This document shows, piece by piece, positions 14,653 through 22,546 of a DNA stretch of 64,000 nucleotides; position 1 is the stretch's first letter, and each line of letters begins with the position of its first letter. The notes beneath the pieces were generated by a model. That model worked only from the letters and a program-made list of their open reading frames with translations, searched no databases and had not been told where the DNA came from. The DNA is from Fontibacterium abundans (GTDB taxonomy: Bacteria; Pseudomonadota; Alphaproteobacteria; Pelagibacterales; Pelagibacteraceae): assembly GCA_965235095.1 (NCBI GenBank), contig OZ249405.1; one strand, written 5' to 3'. Position numbers and translations under genes: made by a program.

Positions 14653-14788
14653 TTAACAAATGTTCCTCTAGTTTTTCTGGCTCAATCTCTGGTTCTGTTC
14701 CGGTGAATAGAGGCACAATGAAATCCTTTCGCAAGTACTTTGGATTTGCCCGAAATTTGTAAGCTTTTAAAATTTTATCTATGCTCAT
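14621..14788 (-). CDS. 55-aa hypothetical protein in the element operon
   Basis: ATG at 14788 begins directly after the stop codon of the preceding gene (14789), and the frame runs to TAA at 14621, overlapping the RHH gene in another frame. The peptide starts MSIDKILKAYKFRANPKYLR and ends in a Glu/Lys-rich tail. It fills what would otherwise be the only gap in the operon, so it is probably real. No function recognised. Confidence 0.5.
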   Translation of the reverse strand: MSIDKILKAYKFRANPKYLRKDFIVPLFTGTEPEIEPEKLEEHLLNEKKKNESKE

Positions 14789-15070
14789 TTAATTTACTGT
14801 ATCCTTTTTGTTTCTTGTCATTTTTTTTGCTAGTGAAAGTTCAACTTGAAGAGACTTGATTTGATCTTTCCAATAACGCTCTTTCCATTCAAATTTATGT
14901 GTGTCTTCTTTTAATCTTTCTCTAAACCACCGCTTATCTATTAAGGACTCATTATGCAGCATTTGATCATGATCCAATCTCGCAACTAAACCATCTATAA
15001 TTGATCGTAATTCTTCAATCGTGCAGTCTTTTAAATTTTCTTCATTAAAATATTCAGCGTAATTAATCAT
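14789..15070 (-). CDS. 93-aa hypothetical protein, helical/coiled-coil
   Basis: A charged helical protein: NEENLKDCTIEELRSIIDGL followed by a long Lys/Glu/Trp helix (FEWKERYWKDQIKSLQVELS, about 60-79) with heptad-like spacing. It overlaps the upstream gene by 4 bases and the next gene starts immediately after its stop. Unknown role in the element; possibly a structural or regulatory partner of the replication proteins. Confidence 0.5.
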   Translation of the reverse strand: MINYAEYFNEENLKDCTIEELRSIIDGLVARLDHDQMLHNESLIDKRWFRERLKEDTHKFEWKERYWKDQIKSLQVELSLAKKMTRNKKDTVN

Positions 15071-15606
15071 ATAATTTTTTTTCCTACTAAAGCTGCAAGG
15101 CCCCTTGAGTTATTTTTTATTTGAATTCGTTCTCTAATAATTTCATCTACACTTCTTGGATCTACCTCAGTAGGTCTTGGTGTAAATAGCTTTATCTCTG
15201 GTTTTGGTTCAATATATTCTGGTGGTCTACCTAGTACGATGTTTACAGCGGCTAGACGATCTTTCTTGCGATAATCCGGGATTTTGTACCCAAGTTCTTT
15301 TCGTTTTTTGTCATTAAGATCATTTTCTTTAACAGCATCTTTCATTGAAGCTGTCTCATCTCTTCCATTAACGAATTTTCCTATTGCTGGATTATATTTA
15401 TAGTCATTTTCTTCTATGATTAATGCTGTTGTGATGTGTCTTATCTCTCTATCAAAATCCATTGGATCTTTTACAAGTCCACCAGCATACATTTTAATTC
15501 TGTGATCAAGTTCAACCGGACATTTATTGCCGTCTTTGGTGTATCGCTCTTTTGCAGCTTTTAGTTCCCTTAAAGTTTCTTTTGCTAATTTTTTATTGTC
15601 GTCCAT
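15067..15606 (-). CDS. Element protein of unknown function, 179 aa
   Basis: The best start is ATG at 15606, with GGAG 6 bases upstream; an earlier ATG at 15618 would add four residues and put the ribosome binding site inside the gene. The protein is highly charged, has no membrane segment or signal, and contains PVELDHRIKMYAGGLVKDP and LAAVNIVLGRPPEYIEPKPE. It overlaps both neighbours in the operon. I do not recognise a family; small terminase subunits and packaging proteins have a similar charged style, but nothing specific supports that. Confidence 0.5.
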   Translation of the reverse strand: MDDNKKLAKETLRELKAAKERYTKDGNKCPVELDHRIKMYAGGLVKDPMDFDREIRHITTALIIEENDYKYNPAIGKFVNGRDETASMKDAVKENDLNDKKRKELGYKIPDYRKKDRLAAVNIVLGRPPEYIEPKPEIKLFTPRPTEVDPRSVDEIIRERIQIKNNSRGLAALVGKKII

Positions 15607-15889
15607 GCATAGCTCCATTTAGTTTTGTAAGTTTTTGGTGCTTAAAAAGGTCTATTGGATTTGATGATTGCTTTTTCTTAACCTTCTTAACTTCTGCTAA
15701 TTTTAATAACTTCTGAAACCAAGGGTGAAATTCTTCAAAAATATATAAATAGGACCTAGCGTGGGGGAGTTGATATCTTGGAGCCTGATTACATTTTTTA
15801 ATTTCTTTAATGATAATCTTTTCAAGCGTGCGATGACTTATTCCAAGTCTGTCTGCTAACGGCTTTAAGGTTATATAAATGCTATTCAT
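15593..15889 (-). CDS. HTH DNA-binding protein, excisionase/regulator-like
   Basis: The 98-residue basic protein opens with a helix-turn-helix, LKPLADRLGISHRTLEKIIIKE (about 8-29), similar to AlpA/excisionase-type or replication-initiator winged helices, followed by a basic tail (VKKVKKKQ). It is the first gene of the element's main operon, right behind a palindrome at 15892-15905, so it could be an autoregulator or the excisionase partner of the integrase. Confidence 0.5.
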   Translation of the reverse strand: MNSIYITLKPLADRLGISHRTLEKIIIKEIKKCNQAPRYQLPHARSYLYIFEEFHPWFQKLLKLAEVKKVKKKQSSNPIDLFKHQKLTKLNGAMHGRQ

Positions 15890-15891
15890 AA

Positions 15892-15905
15892 TACTAAATC
15901 TAGTA
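15892..15905 (-). promoter_or_regulatory. Operator-like palindrome before the element operon
   Basis: TACTA-AATC-TAGTA is a perfect 5-bp inverted repeat with a 4-base spacer, 2 bases before the first start codon of the operon (ATG at 15889). Such placement would let a small HTH or RHH protein block translation or transcription. Short palindromes are common in AT-rich DNA, so confidence is low. Confidence 0.25.
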
Positions 15906-15964
15906 AATTTTTTTTACTGATTGAATATTATTTCAACTAAATATTTGTTTACAGAAAATTGGAC

Positions 15965-16426
15965 TTATTTTTTGGTCGCTGATGAGAATTTTTTTCCATT
16001 GGCGACTTTTTTGTGCAGCACAGCAAAACCGTTATTAGGAATTTGTCTAGCTAATATTCCAACCAAACCTGATCCTATGAAATGTTTTAATGGAAAAACT
16101 ACTTGTCCTAATGCTTTATTTTTCTGTTTTGCAATTATATAAAGTTTTCTTGCTTGGTCGATGGGGTTGTAAGTCTTTTTTTTACTGTGATGAATACGCC
16201 ATTGGTTGTAAAAGACATCATCTTGTTCAGTTATATATGCGCATAATTTTCTTTTATTAAATCTACTTGGATTTGGAGCGCCCTCAATATGTATAACTTT
16301 ACCTAATAAATGTTCGTTCTTTTTAAAATAACTATAATACCAAAATTTTTGAAAAGCTCCCCATTGTTGTTTTAATTTTGCCGGGTACGGCATTTTAATT
16401 CTTTTAAGAAAATCTTTATTCATCAT
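15965..16426 (-). CDS. 153-aa basic hypothetical protein of the element
   Basis: A Lys-rich soluble protein with aromatic clusters (WGAFQKFWYYSYF at about 22-34; FYNQWRIHHSKKK at about 72-84) and no membrane segment. It is between the integrase and the replication operon on the same strand, with short gaps on both sides. The high pI suggests nucleic-acid binding. Two in-frame ATGs (MMNKD) leave the exact start open by one codon. Family not recognised. Confidence 0.5.
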   Translation of the reverse strand: MMNKDFLKRIKMPYPAKLKQQWGAFQKFWYYSYFKKNEHLLGKVIHIEGAPNPSRFNKRKLCAYITEQDDVFYNQWRIHHSKKKTYNPIDQARKLYIIAKQKNKALGQVVFPLKHFIGSGLVGILARQIPNNGFAVLHKKVANGKKFSSATKK

Positions 16427-16469
16427 AATAACTAAATCGCTATTATGAATATCAGATATTGGTTCTTAT

Positions 16470-18134
16470 TTAAACAACTGCTAGTTTTGCAAAATCAAAA
16501 AATTCTGAATCTACCTTGTTTGCAATTTCTGCATTATATGACTGATCTTCTCCAATATAAAATCTCTCTAGTGTTGCTGCTTGTGTATGTCTTGTTAATC
16601 TTATTGTATCACTAGAGTTTTTTGTAATCTTCTGTGTTGCGCTAGCATAGTTTTTTCTAAAGTTTTTTGGCGATCCTTTAAAATCTGGATAAATTTTTAA
16701 TATCTCTGCTTTTACATAGTTCCAACATCTTCTTGTATGTTTAAATGCTGTTGCAGCTGAATTGATGTAGTTTTTTCCTTGATCAGTGTCTTTATAAACC
16801 TCAAAATCTTTTGTTCTGAAATTGGGAGTACAAAATAGCCATGGAACAAAATTTACCCATTGATAGCCGGGTCGTTTCGCAATTTCATCAATCATATTCA
16901 AAACTAATCTGATACTTGGGGTGATAATTATTGATTGTGCTGTGCCTAATTTTGAAACTTTGATTACAATTATGTTTTCTTTTTTTTGAACATCTATTTT
17001 TCGAATGCGAATGGCCTCTTGCTCCCGTAGGCCAGACAACAGCATTAAAGCAAGGCATTCAGCACCAAATGGAAACTTTGCTCTAACATCTTCTCTTACT
17101 AAATGCTGCCAAATGATTTTGGATTCCTCTTTAGAATAAATAACTTTTTTATTAATAGTCTTTGGATTTTCCTTAATTCTTTCCTTATTAATATTGTAAT
17201 CTATTGTTGGATTCTTTGGAGGACTATCCCCAAGATAACCGCTCTTAACCATATGTGCCCATACATAATTTATACAAGCTATTAAGTGTTTTTGTGTTCC
17301 ATATGAATATTTAGAAAGCATTCTACGAATATCTCCATGCGTAAAATCTTTTAATAATTTCTTACCCCATTGAGAGTCATAGATTGATCTATCAAACACT
17401 TTTTTGCTTTGTATATGTTCCTCTATTCCTGGAGGATATTTCTTAAACAATTCATCAAAATTTGTTGGGTTTGAGTTCTTTCGTTGTCCTCTTTTCCCCC
17501 ACATTCTTGGCTTAAAGATGATTTCTAAATCATTATTTAATGTTGGCTGAAATTTTAAAACATTAAACCTTTTATTATATCCAATTAAATAAACCGCCAT
17601 ACTTTTAGCTGATCTTGCAGAAAGATATCCACCTCTTTTTATTTTAGGCATTCCTGCTTTTAGATATTCCTCTATTGCTTCACATAATGTTTTATTTTGC
17701 GCTGTTTCTATCTGATCAATATTTATTACTCGTCTGCGTTCTTTTTCAGTAAGTAGAGGATTTTTAATCCATAAACCATTGTCAGTGTGGGCTTTAACTA
17801 ATTCAAATAATTTTTCTGAACAATGTTTTGTTGTAAATAACCCTGGTATATATTTTCCTAGGACATGATATTTGGCTTTGTTATCCTGCCAAAATTGAAC
17901 TACAAAACTTTTTGTATTTGTATTTTTAAATATGCATAACTTTAAACCTTTTAAATGTGTGTTCTTGCTTACATCAAAGGGAATATAGATTTGTTTTTTA
18001 AATTTAATCGTTTGAGTTTCCCTGTCTATATAAGAAAAATCGTCCTCAACTAGATTGAGTTTTTCTATTGCAGCATCTTGAAATTTTAATATTTTAATTG
18101 CGGCAACCGTCTTGGGTTTTTCAATGGTATTCAT
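16470..18134 (-). CDS. Tyrosine recombinase (integrase)
   Basis: About 554 residues from ATG at 18134, preceded by AGAGGA; an upstream GTG at 18209 would add 25 hydrophobic residues and is less likely. The C-terminal catalytic domain shows SGLREQEA (first Arg), VSKLGTAQ (Lys in the beta hairpin), NFRKNYASAT (second Arg, in the HxxR position but with Asn-Phe), and RLTRHTQAATLERFYI, whose His and final Tyr (nucleophile) complete the set. The N-terminal two thirds are an arm-binding/SAM-like region with a long extension. It stands next to a cut tRNA-Arg gene, its probable attachment site. Confidence 0.88.
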   Translation of the reverse strand: MNTIEKPKTVAAIKILKFQDAAIEKLNLVEDDFSYIDRETQTIKFKKQIYIPFDVSKNTHLKGLKLCIFKNTNTKSFVVQFWQDNKAKYHVLGKYIPGLFTTKHCSEKLFELVKAHTDNGLWIKNPLLTEKERRRVINIDQIETAQNKTLCEAIEEYLKAGMPKIKRGGYLSARSAKSMAVYLIGYNKRFNVLKFQPTLNNDLEIIFKPRMWGKRGQRKNSNPTNFDELFKKYPPGIEEHIQSKKVFDRSIYDSQWGKKLLKDFTHGDIRRMLSKYSYGTQKHLIACINYVWAHMVKSGYLGDSPPKNPTIDYNINKERIKENPKTINKKVIYSKEESKIIWQHLVREDVRAKFPFGAECLALMLLSGLREQEAIRIRKIDVQKKENIIVIKVSKLGTAQSIIITPSIRLVLNMIDEIAKRPGYQWVNFVPWLFCTPNFRTKDFEVYKDTDQGKNYINSAATAFKHTRRCWNYVKAEILKIYPDFKGSPKNFRKNYASATQKITKNSSDTIRLTRHTQAATLERFYIGEDQSYNAEIANKVDSEFFDFAKLAVV

Positions 18135-18210
18135 AATTTCTAAATCCTCTAGTCTTACAAGTAGTTTTATGGATCCAAGTATATAATAAACTATGCAAAA
18201 AAGATTCACC

Positions 18211-18262
18211 TTTTGTGAATTGTTGTTGATTTTGTTGCTGTTGGGAGTTGTGGTGTGTTGTG
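18211..18262. repeat. G/T-only tract between integrase and attachment site
   Basis: Over about 52 bases the plus strand is almost free of C (one C) and rich in TTGTTG/GTTG/TGTG units. On the minus strand, which encodes the integrase, it is a CA-rich untranslated stretch. Placement between the recombinase and att site suits arm-type recombinase or accessory-factor binding sites, or an unstructured leader. Confidence 0.35.
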
Positions 18263-18292
18263 AAGAGCGTCCGAGATTTTAAAAATTTAGTA

Positions 18293-18331
18293 TTAGAAAA
18301 CCGATGCTCTATCCAGCTGAGCTAAGGGCGC
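18293..18331 (-). tRNA. Truncated tRNA-Arg(UCU), 5' half only (attachment junction)
   Basis: On the minus strand, from 18331, the sequence has acceptor strand GCGCCCT, TA, D-stem GCTC, D-loop AGCTGGATA, GAGC, then the 5' anticodon stem TCGGT and loop TTTCTAA with anticodon TCT. This closely matches bacterial tRNA-Arg(UCU), e.g. E. coli argU. After 18293 the sequence no longer continues as the expected ACCGA stem, variable loop, T-arm (no GGTTCGA) or acceptor strand. The break is in the anticodon loop, a classic crossover point for tyrosine recombinases; argU is a known phage attachment gene. No complementary 3' half is found elsewhere in the window. Confidence 0.75.
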
Positions 18332-18387
18332 AACTAAATTTAAAGTAGTTTTAACAATTATTTTTTTTTAATCAATTTGTTAATGAT

Positions 18388-19419
18388 TTACGCATTCATT
18401 AAAGCAATAGAAGTATCTAGCATTCGATTTGAAAAACCCCATTCATTATCATACCACGCCAATACTTTAGCTAGTTTACCGTCGCTTGATACTCTTGTTT
18501 GAGTTGAGTCAAAAATACAAGAATATGGGTTGTGATTAAAATCTATGGATACCAATTGTTCAGTATTGTATTGAATAATATCTGCATACCTACTCTTTGC
18601 TGCGGCTTTAATAATTTCATTAATATCTTTAGCTGATGTTTTTTTCTTTGCTACAAAAGTCAGATCTACTAAAGAAACATTATTAGTTGGAACTCTTACT
18701 GACAATCCGTCTAATTTACCTTCTAATTCAGGTATAACCAATCCAATAGAAGTTGCGGCACCAGTCTTTGTTGGTATCATCGATAAAGCTGCAGCTCGTG
18801 CTCTTCGTAAATCATTGTGATAAGCGTCATTTAATACTTGATCATTTGTATATGCATGAATTGTATTCATGATGCCGGATTCAATTCCTATACTGTCATT
18901 TAATACTTTTGCAATTGGAGCCAAACAATTAGTAGTGCAAGAAGCATTAGAGATAATTGCATGATTTTTTTTTAATATTTTATGATTAACCCCATATACA
19001 ATTGTTGCGTCGACTTCTTTTCCTGTTCCCGGTGAATATCCAGGTCCAGAAATTAGAACCTTTTTTGCACCTGCTTTAATATGTAATTGAGCATCGTCTC
19101 TTGAAGTAAAGCGACCTGTACATTCTAAAACTAAATCGACATCTAAGTCTTTCCAAGAGGGTAAATTTTTTGGATCTTTCTTATTTAAAATTTCAATTTT
19201 ATCTTTATTAATAAAAATAAAATTTTCTTTTGAAGAAACATCTTCATTAAACTTTCCATGTGTAGAATCATATTTTAATAAATGAGCATTATCCTCTGCA
19301 TTACCCGACCCATTTACTGCGACAATTTCTAAGCCATGTTTTTTTTTATTTTCGTAATGAGCTCTTAAAATTGTCCTTCCAATTCTACCAAATCCATTAA
19401 TTGCAACTTTAAATGTCAT
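18388..19419 (-). CDS. gap: Glyceraldehyde-3-phosphate dehydrogenase
   Basis: A 343-residue class I GAPDH with the NAD fold FGRIGRTILR near the N-terminus, catalytic SNASCTTNCLAP, and the C-terminal WYDNEWGFSNRM. It interconverts glyceraldehyde-3-phosphate and 1,3-bisphosphoglycerate in the cytoplasm. It starts 3 bases after the ntrX stop on the same strand, and the truncated tRNA-Arg follows 56 bases downstream. Confidence 0.95.
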   Translation of the reverse strand: MTFKVAINGFGRIGRTILRAHYENKKKHGLEIVAVNGSGNAEDNAHLLKYDSTHGKFNEDVSSKENFIFINKDKIEILNKKDPKNLPSWKDLDVDLVLECTGRFTSRDDAQLHIKAGAKKVLISGPGYSPGTGKEVDATIVYGVNHKILKKNHAIISNASCTTNCLAPIAKVLNDSIGIESGIMNTIHAYTNDQVLNDAYHNDLRRARAAALSMIPTKTGAATSIGLVIPELEGKLDGLSVRVPTNNVSLVDLTFVAKKKTSAKDINEIIKAAAKSRYADIIQYNTEQLVSIDFNHNPYSCIFDSTQTRVSSDGKLAKVLAWYDNEWGFSNRMLDTSIALMNA

Positions 19420-19421
19420 GA

Positions 19422-20765
19422 TTAATTAATACCTAAAGATTTTAGTTTTCTATGTAAAGCACTTCTTTCCATACCAATATAATCTGCAGTTTTCGAAACA
19501 TTTCCATTATGTCTATTGAGTTGAATTTCAAGATAATTTTTTTCAAATTTTTCTCTGGCCTCTTTTAATGGAAATTGAAATGCATCTTCATTATTATGTT
19601 CTTTAACTGATGAAATTTTTAAAGATTCTGACAAGATTTTATCTACATCCTCATCTTTGCCTGAAGCTAATATAACAACTCTTTCAATTAAATTTCTTAA
19701 TTCTCTTACATTTCCTGGCCAATCATAATCATAAAAAACTGTATTTTTTGAATTTATAAAAATTGGTTTTAAACCGTTGCTGACTGAAATTCTTTTAACA
19801 AAATATTCAATTAAAAAAGGGATATCTTCTTTTACATCCTTCAAATAAGGAATTTCTATTGGAATGACATTTATTCTATGAAAAAGATCTTCTCTAAAAT
19901 TGCCATGCGCAATCTCATCTTTTAAATTTTTGCTAGTTGAACAAATGACCCTTATGTTTACGCTAATTTCATTGGCTCCATTTACTCTATGAAATTTTTG
20001 ATCAGATAAAACTCTCAAAATTTTACCTTGAGTTTCTAATGGAACATCAGAAATATTATCAATTAATAATGTTCCATTATTTGATTTTTCAAAAACTCCT
20101 GTGACAATTTTGTCATTATTTTCTGAACCAAATAATTCAAAATCAAAATGACTTGGGTCTAAAATAGCTCCATTAATTACTTTAAATGAATTATCGGATC
20201 TTAACGAGCCTTCATGAATAAGTCTGCAAACCAATTCTTTTCCTGATCCGGCGGGTCCAGAGATTAAAATACGACTATCTGTTTTTGAAAATTTATCTAT
20301 AGCATTTCTTAATTTTATTATTGTAGATGAGTTCCCAATTAGTTCATTTGATGAATAAAGATTTTTTTTTAAAGACTTGTTTTCTTTTTTTAAAGAAGAG
20401 GTTTCAATTGCTCTATTAACAAAATTTAATAACCTGTCTTTATTAAAAGGCTTTTCTAAGAATTCAAAAGCTCCAAGCTTTATTGAATCAACTGCAATTT
20501 TAATATTTGCATGACCTGAAATCATAATAACAGGAACGTCAGCATCAATTGATTTGATAAATTTTAAAATGTCTATCCCGTCTCTATTTTTTTCATCTAA
20601 CAAAACATCCAATATTACTAAATCTGGTAATTTTTTTTTTATTTCCGATAATGCTTTTTCAACAGTGTCAGCTTCTCGAACAAAAAAATTATTTTCTTTT
20701 AAGATTTCATGAACGGCAAATCTTATGTCTTTTTCATCGTCAATTAATAAAATTTCATTTCTCAT
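19422..20765 (-). CDS. ntrX: NtrX response regulator with altered AAA+ motifs
   Basis: The 447 residues are a receiver domain (1-120, phospho-acceptor D53, K105), an AAA+ domain (about 140-370) and a Fis-type HTH (about 400-447, VSKTADYIGMERSALHRKLK). Walker A is intact (SGPAGSGKE, 169-177). The sigma54-contact loop GAFTGA is absent: the stretch is SENNDKIVTG (214-223). Walker B reads LLIDNI (233-238), with Asn in place of the usual Glu. It is therefore unlikely to work as a sigma54 activator and may act by DNA binding alone. It starts one base into the ntrY stop codon, so the pair is co-translated. Confidence 0.88.
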   Translation of the reverse strand: MRNEILLIDDEKDIRFAVHEILKENNFFVREADTVEKALSEIKKKLPDLVILDVLLDEKNRDGIDILKFIKSIDADVPVIMISGHANIKIAVDSIKLGAFEFLEKPFNKDRLLNFVNRAIETSSLKKENKSLKKNLYSSNELIGNSSTIIKLRNAIDKFSKTDSRILISGPAGSGKELVCRLIHEGSLRSDNSFKVINGAILDPSHFDFELFGSENNDKIVTGVFEKSNNGTLLIDNISDVPLETQGKILRVLSDQKFHRVNGANEISVNIRVICSTSKNLKDEIAHGNFREDLFHRINVIPIEIPYLKDVKEDIPFLIEYFVKRISVSNGLKPIFINSKNTVFYDYDWPGNVRELRNLIERVVILASGKDEDVDKILSESLKISSVKEHNNEDAFQFPLKEAREKFEKNYLEIQLNRHNGNVSKTADYIGMERSALHRKLKSLGIN

Positions 20766-22540
20766 TAATTAATCTTAATACTTAATTTAATTTTAGCTCC
20801 ATTACTTTTTTCTATAAAATTTAAATCGCCACCATGCTCATGTAATATTTTAGATACTATTGATAATCCCAGTCCTGATCCACGTTGTTTTGTTGTGGTT
20901 AAAGGGACTATTAAATCTTTTGGTGTTGTCTTAAAACCAACGCCATTGTCTTCAATTATAATATAAATAAAATCATTATTATTTTCGACCAATATATTTA
21001 TTTTCCCTTGTAAATTTTTATCTAATTCTTGTTTTTCATGAATAGATTCTAATGAATTTTTAATAATATTAATCAAAACCCTAGAAATCTGATTTAGATC
21101 GAATTTAAATACATCATAGGTGCTACTATAATCTAAATTAAAAATTACTTTTTTTTCAGATAATTTATATAAACTTATACTATCTGCTATAAGTTTTTTT
21201 AAATTATTAGATTTTTTAATGGGATTTGGCATTCTAGCAAAATCTGAAAACTCATTTGCTAACTTTCCTATATCCTCAACTTGCCTAGATATTATATTTA
21301 AATAATTTTCAAAATCAGCCTTATCGATATTAATTTGTTTAGAGTACCTGTCTTTAATTCTCTCTAATGAAAGTGTAATTGGTGTTAACGGATTCTTAAT
21401 TTCATGTGCAAGTTTTTTTGCTACCATTTCCCATGCCTGATATCTTTCTGATAAAGCAATTTTATTTTTTTGCGCCTGTATTTCTTGAGTCATTATATTA
21501 AATGTTAGATATAATTTTTTAAAATCATCATCTTCTTCTTCATCTTTTAATTTAACATCTAAATTTCCAATAGAGACTTCTTTTGCTGCAAAAATTAATT
21601 TAATAATTGGTCTTGAAATTTTATTAGCTATGTTAATAGCATACATACTTGATAACAAAATTAGCGAACTAACTATTACGATATAAACAGCAGCGAAAGT
21701 AATTTGGAGTCCAAGGCTGTTTGATTTTAATTTATAGTAGAATGTAGAGGCTTCTCCAGTATTTTTTAAAAAATTAACAGTCTCAGGATCAACATATCTA
21801 ATTGTATATAAAAAAATATTCTCATTATTGCTTAATTTTACTAAAGCATTAGTTTGATTTTTATTTGCATCGGAGATTAATATGGTTTGTCCATTTTGAG
21901 CCATATCAATAAAAGTTTTTAAAGGTGCAATAAAATTATTCTTATTACTGAAGGATGTTGAAAATAAAAGAAGACCATCTTTATTTATCAAATAAGATTC
22001 TTCAATTTTTCTAAATCTAGTTTGTTGATCAAAATAATTTTGAAATATTTGTTTATTTTCAGAATATAGATTAAAATTACGATTTAGATCGTTTGCCATT
22101 GCCAAAATTTCTCCTTTTATAGAGCTCTGATTCTCTTCAAGATAATTTCTAGCAACTTCAACTGAATTATTTACAACATCATTAACTTTTTTATCAAACC
22201 ACTTTTCAATACCAAGGTTAAAAAGCATTAAAGAAAATACAGCTACAAAAATTGAAGGTGCGGCTGTTACAAAAATAAAATATTTTATAAAATTTAAATT
22301 TGTACTTAATCCCGTGATTTCTTTAGACTTATAAAAAAAAACTATGAGTTTTCTAATAATTAAGAAAAGCAAAATACATATGATGAATATGTTTATTATT
22401 AATAGAACCTGAATGTTATTTTCATTTAACTGAATAAAACTTGTTCCGGAAAATGTATAAAGGGTGAAAATTCCAAAAATGATTGAAAGAAAAGTACTAA
22501 TGTATAAAAGTAAATTTGAAGTTAATATTTTTTTAATCAT
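20765..22540 (-). CDS. ntrY: NtrY membrane sensor histidine kinase
   Basis: The 591-residue sensor has N-terminal membrane helices (about 10-105), a periplasmic sensor region (about 110-280), another helix, a HAMP segment (ISRPIIKLIFAAKEVSIGNLDV), then the kinase core: H-box AHEIKNPLTPITLS, N-box VLINIIKNSLESI, and ATP-lid motifs IEDNGVGFK and GSGLGLSIV. It phosphorylates NtrX. NtrY/NtrX systems respond to nitrogen or redox state in alphaproteobacteria. Divergent from ispDF with only 6 bases between the starts; the promoters must overlap the coding ends. Confidence 0.92.
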   Translation of the reverse strand: MIKKILTSNLLLYISTFLSIIFGIFTLYTFSGTSFIQLNENNIQVLLIINIFIICILLFLIIRKLIVFFYKSKEITGLSTNLNFIKYFIFVTAAPSIFVAVFSLMLFNLGIEKWFDKKVNDVVNNSVEVARNYLEENQSSIKGEILAMANDLNRNFNLYSENKQIFQNYFDQQTRFRKIEESYLINKDGLLLFSTSFSNKNNFIAPLKTFIDMAQNGQTILISDANKNQTNALVKLSNNENIFLYTIRYVDPETVNFLKNTGEASTFYYKLKSNSLGLQITFAAVYIVIVSSLILLSSMYAINIANKISRPIIKLIFAAKEVSIGNLDVKLKDEEEDDDFKKLYLTFNIMTQEIQAQKNKIALSERYQAWEMVAKKLAHEIKNPLTPITLSLERIKDRYSKQINIDKADFENYLNIISRQVEDIGKLANEFSDFARMPNPIKKSNNLKKLIADSISLYKLSEKKVIFNLDYSSTYDVFKFDLNQISRVLINIIKNSLESIHEKQELDKNLQGKINILVENNNDFIYIIIEDNGVGFKTTPKDLIVPLTTTKQRGSGLGLSIVSKILHEHGGDLNFIEKSNGAKIKLSIKIN

Positions 22541-22546
22541 TTTTTT

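Larger units (their letters stand above)
11021..18293. mobile_element. Integrated element (satellite- or plasmid-like) at tRNA-Arg(UCU)
   Basis: The right end is set by a tRNA-Arg gene cut in the anticodon loop. Next to it is a tyrosine recombinase, then a tight minus-strand operon of small unknown genes, a ribbon-helix-helix protein, a primase/helicase fusion and a PD-(D/E)XK nuclease, and iteron-like repeats. No portal, terminase, capsid, tail, relaxase or type IV secretion gene is seen. This gene set fits a replicating phage satellite or integrative plasmid; tycheposons of marine cyanobacteria are a comparable class. The left boundary is uncertain: I place it where element-style genes stop, but the matching tRNA half is not found, so the island may extend past the window start. 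Confidence 0.7.

Noticed and set aside
18221..18262. TTGTTG units as a CRISPR-like or microsatellite array
   Set aside because: Units are irregular, with no spacers or constant repeat length; reported only as a biased tract.
18265..18331. Complete tRNA with an intron
   Set aside because: No T-arm or 3' acceptor strand is found downstream within the element, and group I intron features are absent; truncation by integration is simpler.
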